Positions 34,813 through 46,809 of a stretch of DNA of 64,000 bases are shown here, piece after piece. A program made the position numbers and the translations under genes. Every line of letters begins with the position of its first letter. Positions within the stretch are counted from its first letter, which is position 1. The DNA is from Aralia elata (Eukaryota > Streptophyta > Magnoliopsida > Apiales > Araliaceae), in NCBI GenBank assembly GCA_034770075.1, contig CM068386.1, positions 86,897,265-86,961,264 on the forward strand, read 5' to 3'. Below the pieces are notes generated by a model. That model did no database searches. It saw only the letters and a list, made by a program, of their open reading frames with translations, and had not been told where the DNA came from.

Positions 34813-36182
34813 TATTAAGAATTTAATAAACAATAATATACGGGACCACATGTCCCCTAACAGTCAACACCTAACTTAAACATGGACCACATGCAATGAC
34901 CATCTTTTACCCATTAACTCATAAAATGTCAGTAGTCTATGCACTTTCTTAATCAAAAGCAGAGATGAAAGTACCTACGAAAAGAGCAGAGATTCCTTCT
35001 TCGTAGCTTCCTTCGACTTTTTGCCCTCCTTTTTCCAGTAACACCTTCGATCTATCAGGTGGTTTCGGTAGGGTTGATTAGACTTGGCTTCGACGAACTT
35101 AGGTGCTTCGATTTCTTCTCTTCGGTAGAGCTGATTAGGGCTTTTCCCTCCTTTTGGAATATGGACCGGGCTAAATTACTCTCTTTATACCTCGTCAAAA
35201 AAAAATTTCCAGGTGTCAACCCCCTTTGTCTAGCTGGCAGTATCGTTAACGAGATAGGCGTAGTTGAGCTGAGTTTTATAACGTCAGGGGTACTTTTGAA
35301 AAAAAAAAGTTTCAGGACTAAGTGGAACTTCGACCCAAACCTCAAGGGCAATTATGCACCTTTTCCACTATTTTTTTATTATTTAGTTATTTATATAGTT
35401 TGTTTATAATGAATTACAACATTAATTGAGTTTAATACTTAATAGTTTTGTAATATTATTTATTTATATTTGAGATGTTAAAAAAATGGAGAAAATGTCA
35501 ATTGAGTGAAACAAATTAGGACATTAAATGACCAACGCATGAAAAAACGAAGAGAGAAGTAGATTAATATGAAACCTAATAAGCAAATTAATAAATGAAT
35601 AAAAGTATAAAATTAAAATATTCTAACTAATGTAAATGAAAAAATAAGATTAAATTGATTTTTTTGGGGGAGTTGAAAGGAGGAGATTTTATAAGCTTGT
35701 AGATGAGAAAAAAAAATAAAAAAATGAGTGATGGACAAAAATTTAAGTAGTTGGTTGTCATATACTATGAACGAGGGTATTTTAGATCTGCATGCAGGGT
35801 TAATATGACTGTTGGATCACTCGCTTTGGACTAGTGAAGACCACTTGTTATTAATTTAAATAAAAATAAGATAACTTAATATTTGAAGGCAAATCACATA
35901 TGATAAATTGATAGTTTTCGAATTACATCTGGTGACTCAAGAATTTGGATAAACGGTAAACCACATGCAATTTTTTGAATTTTAGCCTTATTTGAATTTT
36001 GAGTGTTAGGCATGCTTTAGAGTTAAGCTACTCATCCACCGTAGTCCCCATCAATGACTTTGTTACGGATACAATATTTATATTCCAGGCCCACAGCCAC
36101 AGGAGCATCATTTATTAGTATTAAATAGTATTAATACTAAATTAAATATGGAGTATTATTTCCTTGGTGGAGTAACCGAAGA
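34813..36182. other. Intergenic, no supported gene
   Basis: AT-rich. 34970-35410 contains an open frame on each strand with no recognisable motif; the texture (aaaaaaaaaagtttcagga, cgacccaaacctcaagggca) suggests an old repeat. Upstream region of the transporter gene begins near 36000. Confidence 0.4.
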
Positions 36183-36317
36183 ATGGCAGCTGCAAATCTC
36201 ACTAGCGCTGACCAAACCGAAAATATTTCAGACATGGAGAGATCATATTACATATATATGTACAAGAATCTGTATATGCATTTAATTCCACCCCCCCCCC
36301 CAAATAAATAAATAAAA
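36183..36317 (+). other. Upstream ORF / possible 5' leader of the transporter gene
   Basis: An ATG at 36183 opens a short reading frame (MAAANLTSADQTENISDMER) ending before the transporter start, next to a poly-C run and an ATAA repeat (36290-36316). It could be a uORF or an alternative first exon; not decided from sequence. Confidence 0.3.
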
Positions 36318-36398
36318 TACAGCTTTTTATTGGGGTTGTTCCATCATGTGCTAATTAATTTTGTTTTTGTTGAGGTTTTGTTTACTGCTGTTTTAGCG

Positions 36399-36516
36399 AT
36401 GGAGATCAACAAGAAAAGCAGCATGATGAGGACATTGCAAGCTCTGTTTCTGGGTCAGTTGATTTCTTTAGTATTGGCAGTTATCAGCTTCACTTCATCT
36501 CTAGTTGCTAATCTTG
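36399..36516 (+). CDS. Transporter exon 1
   Basis: MEINKKSSMMRTLQALFLGQ and the first membrane segment. An in-frame ATG at 36330 would add 23 hydrophobic residues but lies in leader-like sequence, so 36399 is preferred. Donor G|GTAATC. Confidence 0.85.
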
Positions 36517-36811
36517 GTAATCTATCTTCCTCTTCCTCTCTCCTTTTAGTGATTTCTTGTTATGTTCTTGATTGTTTCTCTCATTGGGTATTCTATGCAT
36601 TTGTTCTACATTGGTTATTATTATGATGTTTGAAATGTACGTTGAACAAATTATTTACTTTTTGTTGGGTTTGCAATAATTGCTGTCTGAATGGCTAAAT
36701 TGGGATTCCTAGGATCATTTGAGCAAGTATTTCCTAATTGAGATTACTGAAAATTTTGAACTTGAGCACTTTGGGTCCCTATCTGTTCTTTGATTTACAT
36801 TATTTGTGCAG

Positions 36812-36848
36812 GTGTTGATACCCCACTTCCTCTGTCATTCTTCTCTTA
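36812..36848 (+). CDS. Transporter exon 2, left piece
   Basis: Acceptor tttgtgcag; encodes GVDTPLPLSFFS and the first two bases of a Tyr codon. It stops at the TTA target duplication of the inserted element. Confidence 0.85.
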
Positions 36849-37503
36849 TGTTACGTTTGGATTGAAAGAATGAAATAGCGGAGGAAATGAAATAGGAGAG
36901 GGAATGGAATAGGAAAAGGAATGGAATGATTTTTTAGTATTCCATGTGCATGTTTGGTTGGTCTTAGGAATACATCCAACTGTCCAAGAATGGAATAAAT
37001 AACATGAGAGTGATCTAAATACCCTCAAATGTTCAAATTTAACTTAAATTCAATTTACATTTAAAATTTGACTCATATTTCTCTAGATTTTTTTTATAAT
37101 TCTATCTTTCTTCCTTTTTTCTACTTATAATTTTTTATATAATTTTTTTTATAATTTTTTTCTTACTTATAATTTATCTTTTTTTATATAATTTTTTTTA
37201 TTTCTCTAGAATTAACATTATTTTAATTGATGAAAACTAAAGATAAGTAGTGTAAAATAAAATACAACCAACAAAACTAAATAAACTAGTAGTAGTACAT
37301 TTAGCAAAAAAATAAAAATAAAAAATAAATCAACTAGTATAACACCCCACTCAATAAAATAAAGTGATGATAAAATCCAATAATATAAACAACCAACTAC
37401 TTAATAAATTGTCTGATCAACTAATAATGCATCTCATCATTAAATCCTAGACAAAATCCCAATATCATCATTCAATAACCAACATAGTAAAATGTCTAAA
37501 TAA

Positions 37504-38031
37504 CTAGAATAGCACGCCACTCAATAAATCCTTGACAAAACTCTCTTTTCGCTCATCGGGAAGGCTAAAGAAGACCACCATCAACTCCTCCTCACGAGCA
37601 AGCTTGCACATGACCTTATTACGCTCGCTATCACTTAAACCGGGCACATTACTCAACGCATTATTGAGATTCTTGCGTTGCTCATTTAATGAAGCCTCCA
37701 ATCCAAGAAAGTTAGCAAATTGAGTAGATGATTTCTCGAGTTGTACAGCGAGAATAGTAGCGGCCCTCTCCATAGCAGCTTCAAAATCAATATCGAAACT
37801 TGACTTTCTCTTCCTCTTTTTGAAACTAGAGGACTTGCTAGATATTTTCTCACTGCGGGTTGGAGTCAAACCATCATCTCCATCATTTGTTTGGATCTCT
37901 TCATCTAACTCGATCATTTCTGCAGCCAATAGAGCATCTTTTCCAGTTGCTCTATCCTTGCCAAATATAATACAGAGATCCAAATAATTTGGAAAATTCT
38001 TATTCTGCCACTTTGCTCTCTTTTGGTGCAC
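37504..38031 (-). CDS. Harbinger-type MYB/SANT-like accessory protein, C-terminal exon
   Basis: The exon follows an acceptor (ttattttag|GTGCACCAAAAG) and reads 175 codons: NYLDLCIIFGKDRATGKDAL is the segment that follows the MYB/SANT-like DNA-binding domain in plant PIF/Harbinger ORF1 proteins. It is followed by an acidic linker, the basic cluster FKKRKRKSS and a helical C-terminus. ORF1 proteins assist the transposase in the nucleus. The upstream exons with the DNA-binding domain were not identified. There is no ATG; the first codon is an internal Val. Confidence 0.75.
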   Translation of the reverse strand: MHQKRAKWQNKNFPNYLDLCIIFGKDRATGKDALLAAEMIELDEEIQTNDGDDGLTPTRSEKISSKSSSFKKRKRKSSFDIDFEAAMERAATILAVQLEKSSTQFANFLGLEASLNEQRKNLNNALSNVPGLSDSERNKVMCKLAREEELMVVFFSLPDERKESFVKDLLSGVLF

Positions 38032-38561
38032 CTAAAATAAGTTAGAGAAAAAAAGATAACACAGTAATTAAAAAAAATAAAACAGTAAAACACAATAAAA
38101 AGGCAGTAAAAAAATATGATGTTTCCAGACACATAAGCTAAACTACAGATTTTGATTTAAAGAGGTGTTATGGTCAAGGTAGTGGTAAAGATTCGTTATT
38201 AAACAAGTAAACACTGGTATAAAGATATGATAGGTACTCTATACAGAATTGAAACTTTTAAAAATAGCAAATGGAGATAGCAAGTCTAGAATTTGTTAAA
38301 AAACAAAATCAATTTGTTCTAATATTTTATTTTTTTAGTCTCAATTTGTTCTGTTGTTTTTTCCCCCCACGTTACGGATTCCTAAACTGAACTCTAAGTC
38401 AAGAATAAATAATTAAGAGAAGGAAGCAAGAAGATGAGTTGATGACATATCTGAATTGGTAGGGATTAATTGGTTCGAGTACATTCTCATTCTCATAAAA
38501 AAAAAAAAGTGAATATAAAACAGAAGACAACATTGTCAAATTCTAGTCAGCACATAGAATA

Positions 38562-38568
<7 letters not shown>

Positions 38569-38598
<30 letters not shown>
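38569..38598. repeat. (AT)n microsatellite
   Basis: An uninterrupted AT dinucleotide run of about 30 bases inside the Harbinger-like element. Confidence 0.9.
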
Positions 38599-38603
<5 letters not shown>

Positions 38604-39042
38604 TTTTGTCTGGATACTATATATATATATCCTACACCCCATCAATTGCTAATATATACTCTGAACACCACTTGCTTACAAGTACATGCATGTTCTTTCC
38701 AACTATTGCACTAGTTAAAAGGCAAGAATACAACCACCTACACCTACAGTACTTCAACCTTTTATATTTTAATTCATTTTACACCCAAAAAATAAATAAA
38801 AAGGTACACTATTTCATATGCCATATTACATTATTAGAATATCTTTGACTAACATCTTTTAAAGACTCTCAGCCAAAGTGAAAAACATGGTTTAAGACGG
38901 TAGCATTATTCTATTATTATTATATAAACTATATTTATTTGGTAAAAGCAAATAAAGACATTAATAAACCAGTAGTGCAGCTTTTACCACAAATTAATTG
39001 AGTCGTAATTCTAAGGACAGGATCCTTTTAAAGGGGGAAAGA

Positions 39043-40310
39043 TGTGACGAAAGAGAATTTTGTAATTTAACTTAAATATTTATTGAATTGAATAAATATT
39101 TTTCGATGATTTGATTGTTGAATTAATTGATTAATTGATGAAATTATGGTAGATTAATTTAATTATATGTGCTACATTAGTAAATCAATGTGGAGAATTT
39201 GTTTTATTTAAAGTATGTGTTTAATTGAATTTATTTGATTAAATGTATTATTTAAATAAGTATAATGTTATTTCTAATTAATTAGAGATTTAATAATTTG
39301 TCACTGTTAATAAAGGAGAATTTTATTTATGTGACTATGTGATTTAATTATTCTATTTTATTTAATTGATTTTAGTAAGATTATTTGATTGATTAAATAT
39401 GTGACATGAACTTTATAATAAGTAAGTTATTAAAATAAATTAGAAATAAGGAATAAATGGGTAACCAAACATGGCCTTAGTGGGAGTTGGTGTCAGTTAT
39501 TAACTGACACCATGTTCTGCCATTTAATTTTCACGTACTGATCATTATTCATCAGTTTCTAAGAGTTAGCACAGAGAGAAAAAGAGAGAGATTTGAGAGA
39601 ATTAGAGAAGGGAAGAAGAAATTAGTTCGTTTGTTGCTTAATCTAGACTACTAATCAAGGTAAATTCCTTAAATTCAACTTTGATTCATGTTCTTCCAAG
39701 TTTTATTCCATGAACGTACACTGTGTTTTCTGTAAAGTAAATTCTATGGCTAAATGTTTAATAAATTGATGTTAGATATTTGTAAGCATGCATAAACGTG
39801 TTTTATATGATTTATATGTGATTTAGAGTTATTAAATCCATGAAATTACGTTTATATAAAAATTCAGAAACTTACAGAGTAGTTATACATGAATATGAAC
39901 CATATGTATGAAATTGATGTTTGTTTCGCATGATTATTGGTTAAATTGATGATTAATTATGTTTATGCATGTAAAAACGAAGAAAACAAGAATTAAACGA
40001 ATTAATTTGGTTTTATAACGAACCTGGTATGTGTGATTTCATGGAAATTGAAGAAACTTTGATAAAATGATAAAAACCTCATAGATTCATGGTTTATGCG
40101 ATTTAAGTTGTTAGAATCATGCTAGAAGGCTTGGGTAACGATTATATATGAATTATAGTAATTGGGTATGTTTAATTTGATGTAAGAATAAGAAGATTAG
40201 TCAATCAAGAGTCAGAAAGCGCAAAACTTTAAAGTGTGTAAATCTCCTTATAAGTTATCATATATGTAGTGTAAAGCACTTAAGAACATTATGCATACTC
40301 TATAAAAAAA
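39043..40310 (+). repeat. Possible truncated gypsy-type LTR nested in the Harbinger element
   Basis: Begins TGTGACGAAAGAGAATTTTG directly after a purine tract (aaagggggaaaga), as a 3' LTR would. A leader-like gagagaaaaagagagag segment follows about 550 bases later, resembling the layout of the solo LTR at 47365. The right end is not identified. Confidence 0.4.
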
Positions 40311-40319
40311 AATTTCATT

Positions 40320-40386
40320 CCAATCGCAACCAAATACAATTTTTTCATTCCATTCTCCTTATTCCACCAATCCAAACATAACATTA
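40320..40386. repeat. Second Harbinger-type right end inside the element
   Basis: ATTCCACCAATCCAAACATA followed by ACA and TTA is another copy of the terminal sequence seen at 42747, in the same orientation. Either a related element inserted here or the right end was duplicated. Confidence 0.55.
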
Positions 40387-42380
40387 TAGTTTTTGTAGGT
40401 AAGACGCTGCTAAAATTCTCAGCAGACTGAATAATTAACTACATCCACACCTGGTTACGTAGCTTGAATACATAATCCCTACACTCAAATATATAATTCC
40501 CCTGTATATCAAAAAAGAAGATTATCTATATACATACATATGTGTATATAAGTTAGAGTATGTTTCCTGGTTTGGGGGTTTTAAATTCGAATCTTGTTCG
40601 TTAAACTCATTGCAGCATTTTTGGTGCTCAACTGCATACCAAGACAAACAAGTCCTTAATGATATGAATTGTACAAAATGTATTCTTAACAGTAAATTTG
40701 TATTAGACCAGTAAAATCCCAAAAATAAAACTCAGGAAAATAAAAAATAGACTTGACAGCCTCCCATCTCAAATGAAAGGATGAACCCTAACCCCGTGAC
40801 GATAATAAACTAACACATACCAATAAGGCATTGTTTTGTATGCAATGGAAGGATTTCAAGAGCCTGATACAAGCTAAGTCATCAAAACCATGTTCTACTC
40901 ATGCAACAAAAACTATTACAGCCATAATAACAAGTGATCTAACAAGGACCCATGCAAAAGACAGAAACTATACTACTACATTCAGAATTTACTTGCTAGT
41001 ATTCTCTTGCATGATGTCCTGTCTGTATGCTATACTTTAAACAGTCATAGACAAGGGCAACAGATTGTCACATTTTTGGACAGAGAATTTAAAAGTAATA
41101 CCCACTTCTTTACTTGTCCTCGCAGACTCAATGATTTATCAAATTTCCCATTATTTCTGGAAGAATCCTCTGTTTACTGTATATTGGTAGGAGAATTTGT
41201 GGCTTTAAGGTGCTCAAAGGGAATAAAATATTACCTCTCCAGTCTCAAGAGAGTGAGACTTCTGTTTATTCATTGTTTTTTTTATATATAATTATATAAA
41301 TTTATATTTAACACATTTAAACATAATTTTTGTTTACGATATATATTTCAACACCATTCATTTTATAAATAAGTACAAGTTGCAAAAAGATATTAAATAA
41401 AGCTATAATACATTATTTATGAAAGATAGACAAGAAAATGTAGTAAATGTATGTTTGGAACTTGAATAAAAACAGAGGGGAAAAAAGGAAAAAGGAAAAG
41501 AAAAGTAAACTGTGTTCATGCACATAAACCCAATGATTCTCTGTACTTTAAAAAAAAATTCTAATATCGATAACAGTGTTGGTGTTAAGAAAGTAGAAGT
41601 GTTATAGATAATTAAGAATTAACATGAATTATTTTCCCAAAACAAATTGTCAGTATATTTTTCTAATGATACTACTAATCATGATAAATATTGATCTTGT
41701 CAGTTGCGATTTCAGGACCGGAAGAAAAAAAGATATTTGTATCTGAATAAAACCATGTACTCATCAATTGGCCATACCACAATGTGCTAAAAAAGTTCCC
41801 AAATTCAGAAAAGAGAAAATTAGAGGGATGCTTTCGGTGATGGGTGCTGTGAAAATGGCTTGAGAAGATAAAGAGAGCACACAAATGAAGTGAAATCTAC
41901 AAACCGAGAAATAACAAGTACTCCTAATTAAAAGAAGTTAAAATCTACTGCAGGACCATCCACAACAATTGTATGCAAAAAGACAACACTTACCATGCCA
42001 ACCCCTTTAATTTTCCCTCACTGCAATTCCCAAATTCATACAAAAATAATCCCCGATTTATTTGCCAAATTCCTTCATCTAGCAGAATTATTGACTAAAA
42101 TAAGACCAAGTGATCATTGTTATGAATAAACAATGGAAGCATGTTTGAGTTCAGAGAGAATTTTAGGGTTTGTGATTGTGTGGAAGCAGCGAATGAATAT
42201 CAAATAAACTCACTAAATAAACTCCAAACAGAGAATGAACATCAAATAAATTGAACTAAAGCCACTATCAAATTAATCCTCAATGTCACACCAAACAGAG
42301 ATCTGTAATTCCAACATGATCCAAACAAATAGATGAACTAGAAATCACAACGATACCAAAATCTCAGGAAGAAGAGCAAA
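40387..42380. other. Harbinger element interior, no gene supported
   Basis: AT-rich; several short open frames with no recognisable motif. 42400-42490 has CT-rich leader-like sequence (cggctccttctctcctcggc) that would be the 5' region of a minus-strand transcript. Confidence 0.4.
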
Positions 42381-42750
42381 CCGAATAGATGGATCAACAG
42401 GCGTTAGTTTTGTGGATCGATCGATTGGAGATTTGAATCTTCTCTTTTCGGCTCCTTCTCTCCTCGGCTCCTCCTCTCTCGCGTAACAGATAGATCGATC
42501 GAACGAATATGGAACCCATAAAAAACCTTATATCAGGGGCATATTTGTCAATTACTTAAAAAATAATAGATGGAATGATTTATTCCTGACCCCACTTCCA
42601 GGAATGAAAATTATAATTTTCAGTTAACTCTATTCCGGTAGGAATACATTATTCCAGTAGGAATAAACAAACCAAACAACATTTTTATCATTCCAACGAA
42701 ATAATTTATTCCATTCCCCCTCCTATTCCATCGATCCAAATGTAGCATTA

Positions 42751-42808
42751 CTTGGCTTCAACTTTGGTGTATGGAAGCATATTGCTTTACCGTCGTCAGA
42801 AACTAATG
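42751..42808 (+). CDS. Transporter exon 2, right piece
   Basis: Begins with the last base of the split Tyr codon and reads LASTLVYGSILLYRRQKLM to donor ATG|GTAAAA. Removing the element and one TTA restores the exon exactly in frame. Confidence 0.85.
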
Positions 42809-42873
42809 GTAAAATGATCTTAATTTCTCATCATCTTGATAAAGCATTGAATATAGACTATGAGTAAAGTTTA

Positions 42874-43116
42874 CTCCATTGGTCCCAAAATGAGAGTCCC
42901 ATTTTTCTTTTGTGCAGCCTGAAATGAGAACTCCACTTCTGATATTATACCAAAAAGTGACATGATGTTTCAAAGTTCCCTTAAAATTGAAAGTAAATTA
43001 AAGCCTTGTGAATGTATGTTGATGTTGAATATGAAGTTATTTTTGGAAATTGGCAGTTTCTTAAATTGTGCGAGTTTTGATAATGAGACTCTCATTCTTG
43101 GAACGAGGGAGCATCT
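42874..43116. mobile_element. Stowaway-like MITE in intron 2
   Basis: Left end CTCCATTGGTCCCAAAATGA and right end, on the minus strand, GCTCCCTCGTTCCAAGAATG form terminal inverted repeats of the CTCCCTCCGTCCC type typical of Stowaway. TA flanks the left end. About 240 bp, non-coding; it lies in the intron just after exon 2. Confidence 0.7.
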
Positions 43117-43429
43117 TACTTGTGAAAGCATCTATAAGACTACAATCTTATTAATGTACCTTGGATCTGCTTTTTTTATGTATTGGTGTTAGTTTCAAGT
43201 TTTTGAAACTAAAAGTTCTAATTTTACTGGGTCTAAATCCACCAGTAGGTCCTTTGGCTTTAAGTTTGGCTTGAGAAGATTGCTCTTCTTTATTATATAG
43301 AGCTGAACATTTTCATATTTCTTGTAATGTTCTGGCATCATTATTGAAGATGCTAATCAGTTTTAATAGACTGTTTCTAAAGGCTTCAGGGTTTTTATTT
43401 ATGTGCAATATTTTATGTGGGATTTGCAG

Positions 43430-43487
43430 ATTCCCTGGTATTGGTATCTGTTCTTAGGCTTTGTTGATGTTCAAGGCAATTACCTTT
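43430..43487 (+). CDS. Transporter exon 3
   Basis: Acceptor atttgcag, donor T|GTAAGT. Encodes IPWYWYLFLGFVDVQGNYL. Confidence 0.88.
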
Positions 43488-44187
43488 GTAAGTAATGGTA
43501 CTCTATCTCTCTCCTCCATGCACCTTATAGACTGAGGCGGACCATTTAACATTCCCTGATTAGCCCTCCTTTCTTGACATCTTAGTTGAACATTAGTTTC
43601 CTGGTGAATGATATTTGATTCAACATAATGGAAAACTTAAATGACCAGTCTGTGGTTTTAGGAACTCGCACATTATACTCTCGAAAATCATGGTAGAGAG
43701 CCAGGAATAATGATAAATCTTAGCAATACATCTTTCATACTGAACATTGGGTGGACATACGTAACGTAACCCAAGAGAAAGTTGGCAAATTAACAAATGT
43801 AACATTAATGGTGGAAAAAGTAATAATCTGCCAAAATTAGGTTGGGTTGTGTATACATCTACATGATTGTCCTAATACTTGAAGAAATTTTGAATACACG
43901 TACCATAGTTGTCAATAAATCCACTTCCACTAAATTCCTATACGACTTCTAATCGGGAAAGACTGAACACAAGTCAACGAGGTATCCATTTTCTTGGAGA
44001 GACGGATAAGATATTCTGACATAGTGGCGTCTTGATACCAATTATAAGGAATCCAAAAAATGGAAAAATTGGATCAATCAAGCCTCACATATGATATTAA
44101 CAAATATTTAAAGCAAATTTTGAGAAATTTCAAATGTTTTTCTGCTTATTGATTTCCAAATATTTACTTTGTGACACTTTGCTGCAG

Positions 44188-44379
44188 ATAATAAAGCATA
44201 CCAGTATTCATCAATTACAAGTGTGACAATTTTGGATTGTTGGACAATTGCATGGGTAATAATTCTCACTTGGCTGTTCCTGGGAGCACGATATTCCCTG
44301 CGGCAATTCCTTGGTGCGGCAATCTGTCTGTTAGGCCTTGGTTTAGTGCTGCTCTCTGATGCTGGGGTAGGTGGTCGAG
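44188..44379 (+). CDS. Transporter exon 4
   Basis: Acceptor gctgcag. Encodes NKAYQYSSITSVTILDCW and ICLLGLGLVLLSDAGVGG. Donor probably CGAG|GTGACA; GGTG|GTCGAG also keeps frame. Confidence 0.85.
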
Positions 44380-44622
44380 GTGACATTATCTGTTCCACCC
44401 TTAATATTCCTTATTTTCACCTGCCGTTTTCTCAACATGGTTGTGAATATAAATCAATGTAGACCTTGATTGTAGTCTGTTGTTAGTTCCTTAATTCATA
44501 TTCATCTGCAGGAAACACATTATAAGGGATTTGATAACAGATCCCAATTCCCCCAAGTTCATCAACTTCATTACTGTAGTTACTTCTGTTGAAGAATTAT
44601 GTCACAACTGTATGCATTTCAG

Positions 44623-44699
44623 GCGGTACAAAACCTGTTCTGGGAGATACACTTGTTATTGCAGGGACATTTTTCTTTGCAATGAGCAATGTTGGTGAG
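44623..44699 (+). CDS. Transporter exon 5
   Basis: Acceptor gcatttcag; encodes GGTKPVLGDTLVIAG and FFFAMSNVGE; donor GAG|GTTGGT. Confidence 0.87.
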
Positions 44700-45026
44700 G
44701 TTGGTGAATATTTCTCCCTCTCTCTCTCTCTTGCTGCATTAAGTTTTCTAGCGAGACCCATTAGCAGTTACTCTGATGCCTAAGCATAAAAAAGTGGAGA
44801 ACTGTACTCGAGTTTAACTACTACTCCTTCGGATTCAATTTGGATGCCCTCCTAAGATGTTCCAAATCCTTGGAACTATTCAAATTTTTTATACCATCTC
44901 CTTTACCTTCTTAAAGTTTGTGAAATTCCAACGGGGACAGAGGGGTTACAATTATTAAACATTATCATAACTATTACGTCTGGTCTCTTAAATATTGTAT
45001 GCATTCTTATGGCTTCTTACATGTAG

Positions 45027-45109
45027 GAATTTTGTGTTAAGAAGAAGGATCTTGTTGAAGTAGTGTCAATGATCTGTCTTTTTGGAATGCTTGTTAGTGT
45101 ATGTGAAAT
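45027..45109 (+). CDS. Transporter exon 6
   Basis: Acceptor tacatgtag; encodes EFCVKKKDLVEVVSMICLFG; donor AT|GTATCC. Confidence 0.86.
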
Positions 45110-45251
45110 GTATCCTTTTTATCCAACAATATAGAGACTTCTTAACTTGCTTCTGTATAACATCAAGTTTTTTAGCTTGGGTAATGATTACTTTCAGTTA
45201 CTTTAAGAAGAAAAAGTGCTCATATAGTCATGTTCCATAACCTTATCTTAG

Positions 45252-45303
45252 AGCCATATTGGAGAGGAAGAGTCTGGAATCAGTGGAGTGGACTGCTGAA
45301 ACT
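45252..45303 (+). CDS. Transporter exon 7
   Basis: Acceptor tatcttag; encodes AILERKSLESVEWTAET; donor ACT|GTAAGC. Confidence 0.86.
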
Positions 45304-45926
45304 GTAAGCATTGAAATTACTTAATTTTTCTACATTACCTTGCCAAGCTCACATCATATCTTCAAGGCAATAGACATCATTATTATTTCTTAAAATGTTC
45401 AAAGCTTATTATCGTTATATTTTCATATGAAAAATGTCAATTTTACTGTTCCTTGCCAATGGATTAGTTTAATGACTTCCGCCAACACAAACAAACCCAT
45501 TCATCGAGGAAGACACTATATGTCTGTACCATCTCCCGCAATAATCCAGTTACCTGACCTCAGCCAAATGTCCAAAGCAATAGTTCTCACTTTATATACG
45601 ATGATCTAATTTTTTGTTGTTTCTTGCGGTATAGGTTCAGATATAATCAGGTGTTTCCGAGATTTTGTCTTGTATGAATTATCCATTTGATAGATTGTTT
45701 TTACCTATCCTTAAATAGTGCCCAACCTTTAAGCTAGCTAAATATATGTAACTAGCTCAGTACTGAAAGTTGAACAAAGAGCAATATTCATTCATCTCTT
45801 TTCAGTGTTTCAGTTATTTTTTTTCTTTTCTGTTATATATATATATATTTTTTCTGATTTCAGATTCAGTTTCTTTGACTTGGTACCTTCCTCATTAAGT
45901 GAGAAATTTGTTTATATTGCTTTCAG

Positions 45927-45995
45927 ATATTAGCATTCGCTGGTTATGCACTGGCAAGCTTTATGTTCTACACTTTTGTTCCTTTTATTCTGAAG
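45927..45995 (+). CDS. Transporter exon 8 (last one found)
   Basis: Acceptor ctttcag; encodes ILAFAGYALASFMFYTFVPF then ILK; donor AAG|GTCAGT, so at least one more exon is expected. Confidence 0.86.
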
Positions 45996-46809
45996 GTCAG
46001 TTTTCTTCCCACTTATAGAATTAATAGGATGTACTTAATTTTCATCAAGTCTGCAGGATTTTGGATCGAATTTATGATATCATGCAAATTCTCTAAAATT
46101 AGCTTATTTACAATTCGCTGCAAATGGTTTCTATGATTAAGATAGTATAAATGAAATGCCTCAGACTGCCCAAGTATGTTCTTAAATCAATTTGTATATT
46201 CTGGTCTACAATGATTCAAGAATTCTGTCTACCTCTCAACCCCCAGAACCAAAAGGAAAATTCAAAAGAAAATATAGAAATTAGATTTAGTTGTTCGGTT
46301 GCTATGAAGCACAAACACTTCTCGGAAGTTAATGAGTCCGTTTTGAGGGCATCCCTTACATGGACACGCCTTGGACTCGTGACGTGTCTGCAACACGTCC
46401 TAGAAGTTTATTTTTCTTTTTGAATTTCAGACACGCTGGACATGTCCCCACACTTTATTAAGTTATTTTTTCAATTTTGTTATTTTTTTAATTTATTGAA
46501 TATTGGCTATTTTATAAATGCAAATGCTAGACTTAGATATGTTTCGGCAAAAATACCATTTCTCATTGAAGTTGGCACACTTTGTTGTATAGACCACTAA
46601 ACTAAAAAAAACTGCAATTAACCAATTGAATTAATTAAAATGTTAAAATTACACCATTTCGTTAAATCAATTGGATGTACGTTTATTTATTATCTTCATG
46701 ACATTTTTATAAAAAAAGAAACTCTTAACAAATGATATGGAAAAATTTAGGCAGCCACATTAGATATTAAGATGAGTCCTGTGAGATGAATAGATGTACT
46801 TATGTATTA
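45996..46809. other. Downstream of exon 8, no further transporter exon seen
   Basis: Begins as intron (donor at 45996). Scattered repeat-like sequence with acacg-rich stretches near 46360-46440. No segment encoding the expected C-terminal helices was found. Confidence 0.45.

Larger units (their letters stand above)
36849..42747 (-). mobile_element. PIF/Harbinger-like DNA transposon inside exon 2
   Basis: Ends are inverted: TGTTACGTTTGGATTGAAAG at 36849 and, on the minus strand from 42747, TGCTACATTTGGATCGATGG. Both ends continue in ggaatgraat-type subterminal sequence. The flanking TTA (36846-36848 and 42748-42750) is the 3-bp duplication typical of PIF/Harbinger. An exon of the Harbinger accessory MYB/SANT-like gene lies near the left end on the minus strand. 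No DDE transposase exon was recognised, and other repeats are nested inside, so it is probably non-autonomous. Confidence 0.85.
36399..45995 (+). pseudogene. SLC35F/DUF914-type transporter gene, exon 2 split by a transposon, 3' end missing
   Basis: Eight exons join in one frame to 248 codons: 36399-36516, 36812-36848 plus 42751-42808, 43430-43487, 44188-44379, 44623-44699, 45027-45109, 45252-45303, 45927-45995. All introns have GT/AG ends. The product matches the plant DUF914/SLC35F family of multi-pass membrane transporters: ALFLGQLISLVLAVISFTSS (first membrane segment), LVYGSILLYRRQKLM, PWYWYLFLGFVDVQGNYLYN, AYQYSSITSVTILDCWTIAW, GDTLVIAGTFFFAMSNVGEE, LVEVVSMICLFGMLVSV, ILERKSLESVEWTAET, FAGYALASFMFYTFVPFILK. 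The substrate is unknown. The family usually continues with a GA.LFNLSLLTSDMWAV-like segment and two more helices; no such exon is seen after 45995. A 5.9 kb element interrupts exon 2. The coding sequence is otherwise clean, so damage may be recent. Confidence 0.88.

Noticed and set aside
35055..35409. Overlapping open frames on both strands, 98 and 116 codons
   Set aside because: Neither has a recognised motif; the region looks repeat-derived.
36330..36398. Upstream in-frame ATG for the transporter
   Set aside because: Would add an unusual hydrophobic leader; family proteins start close to the first membrane segment, fitting the ATG at 36399.
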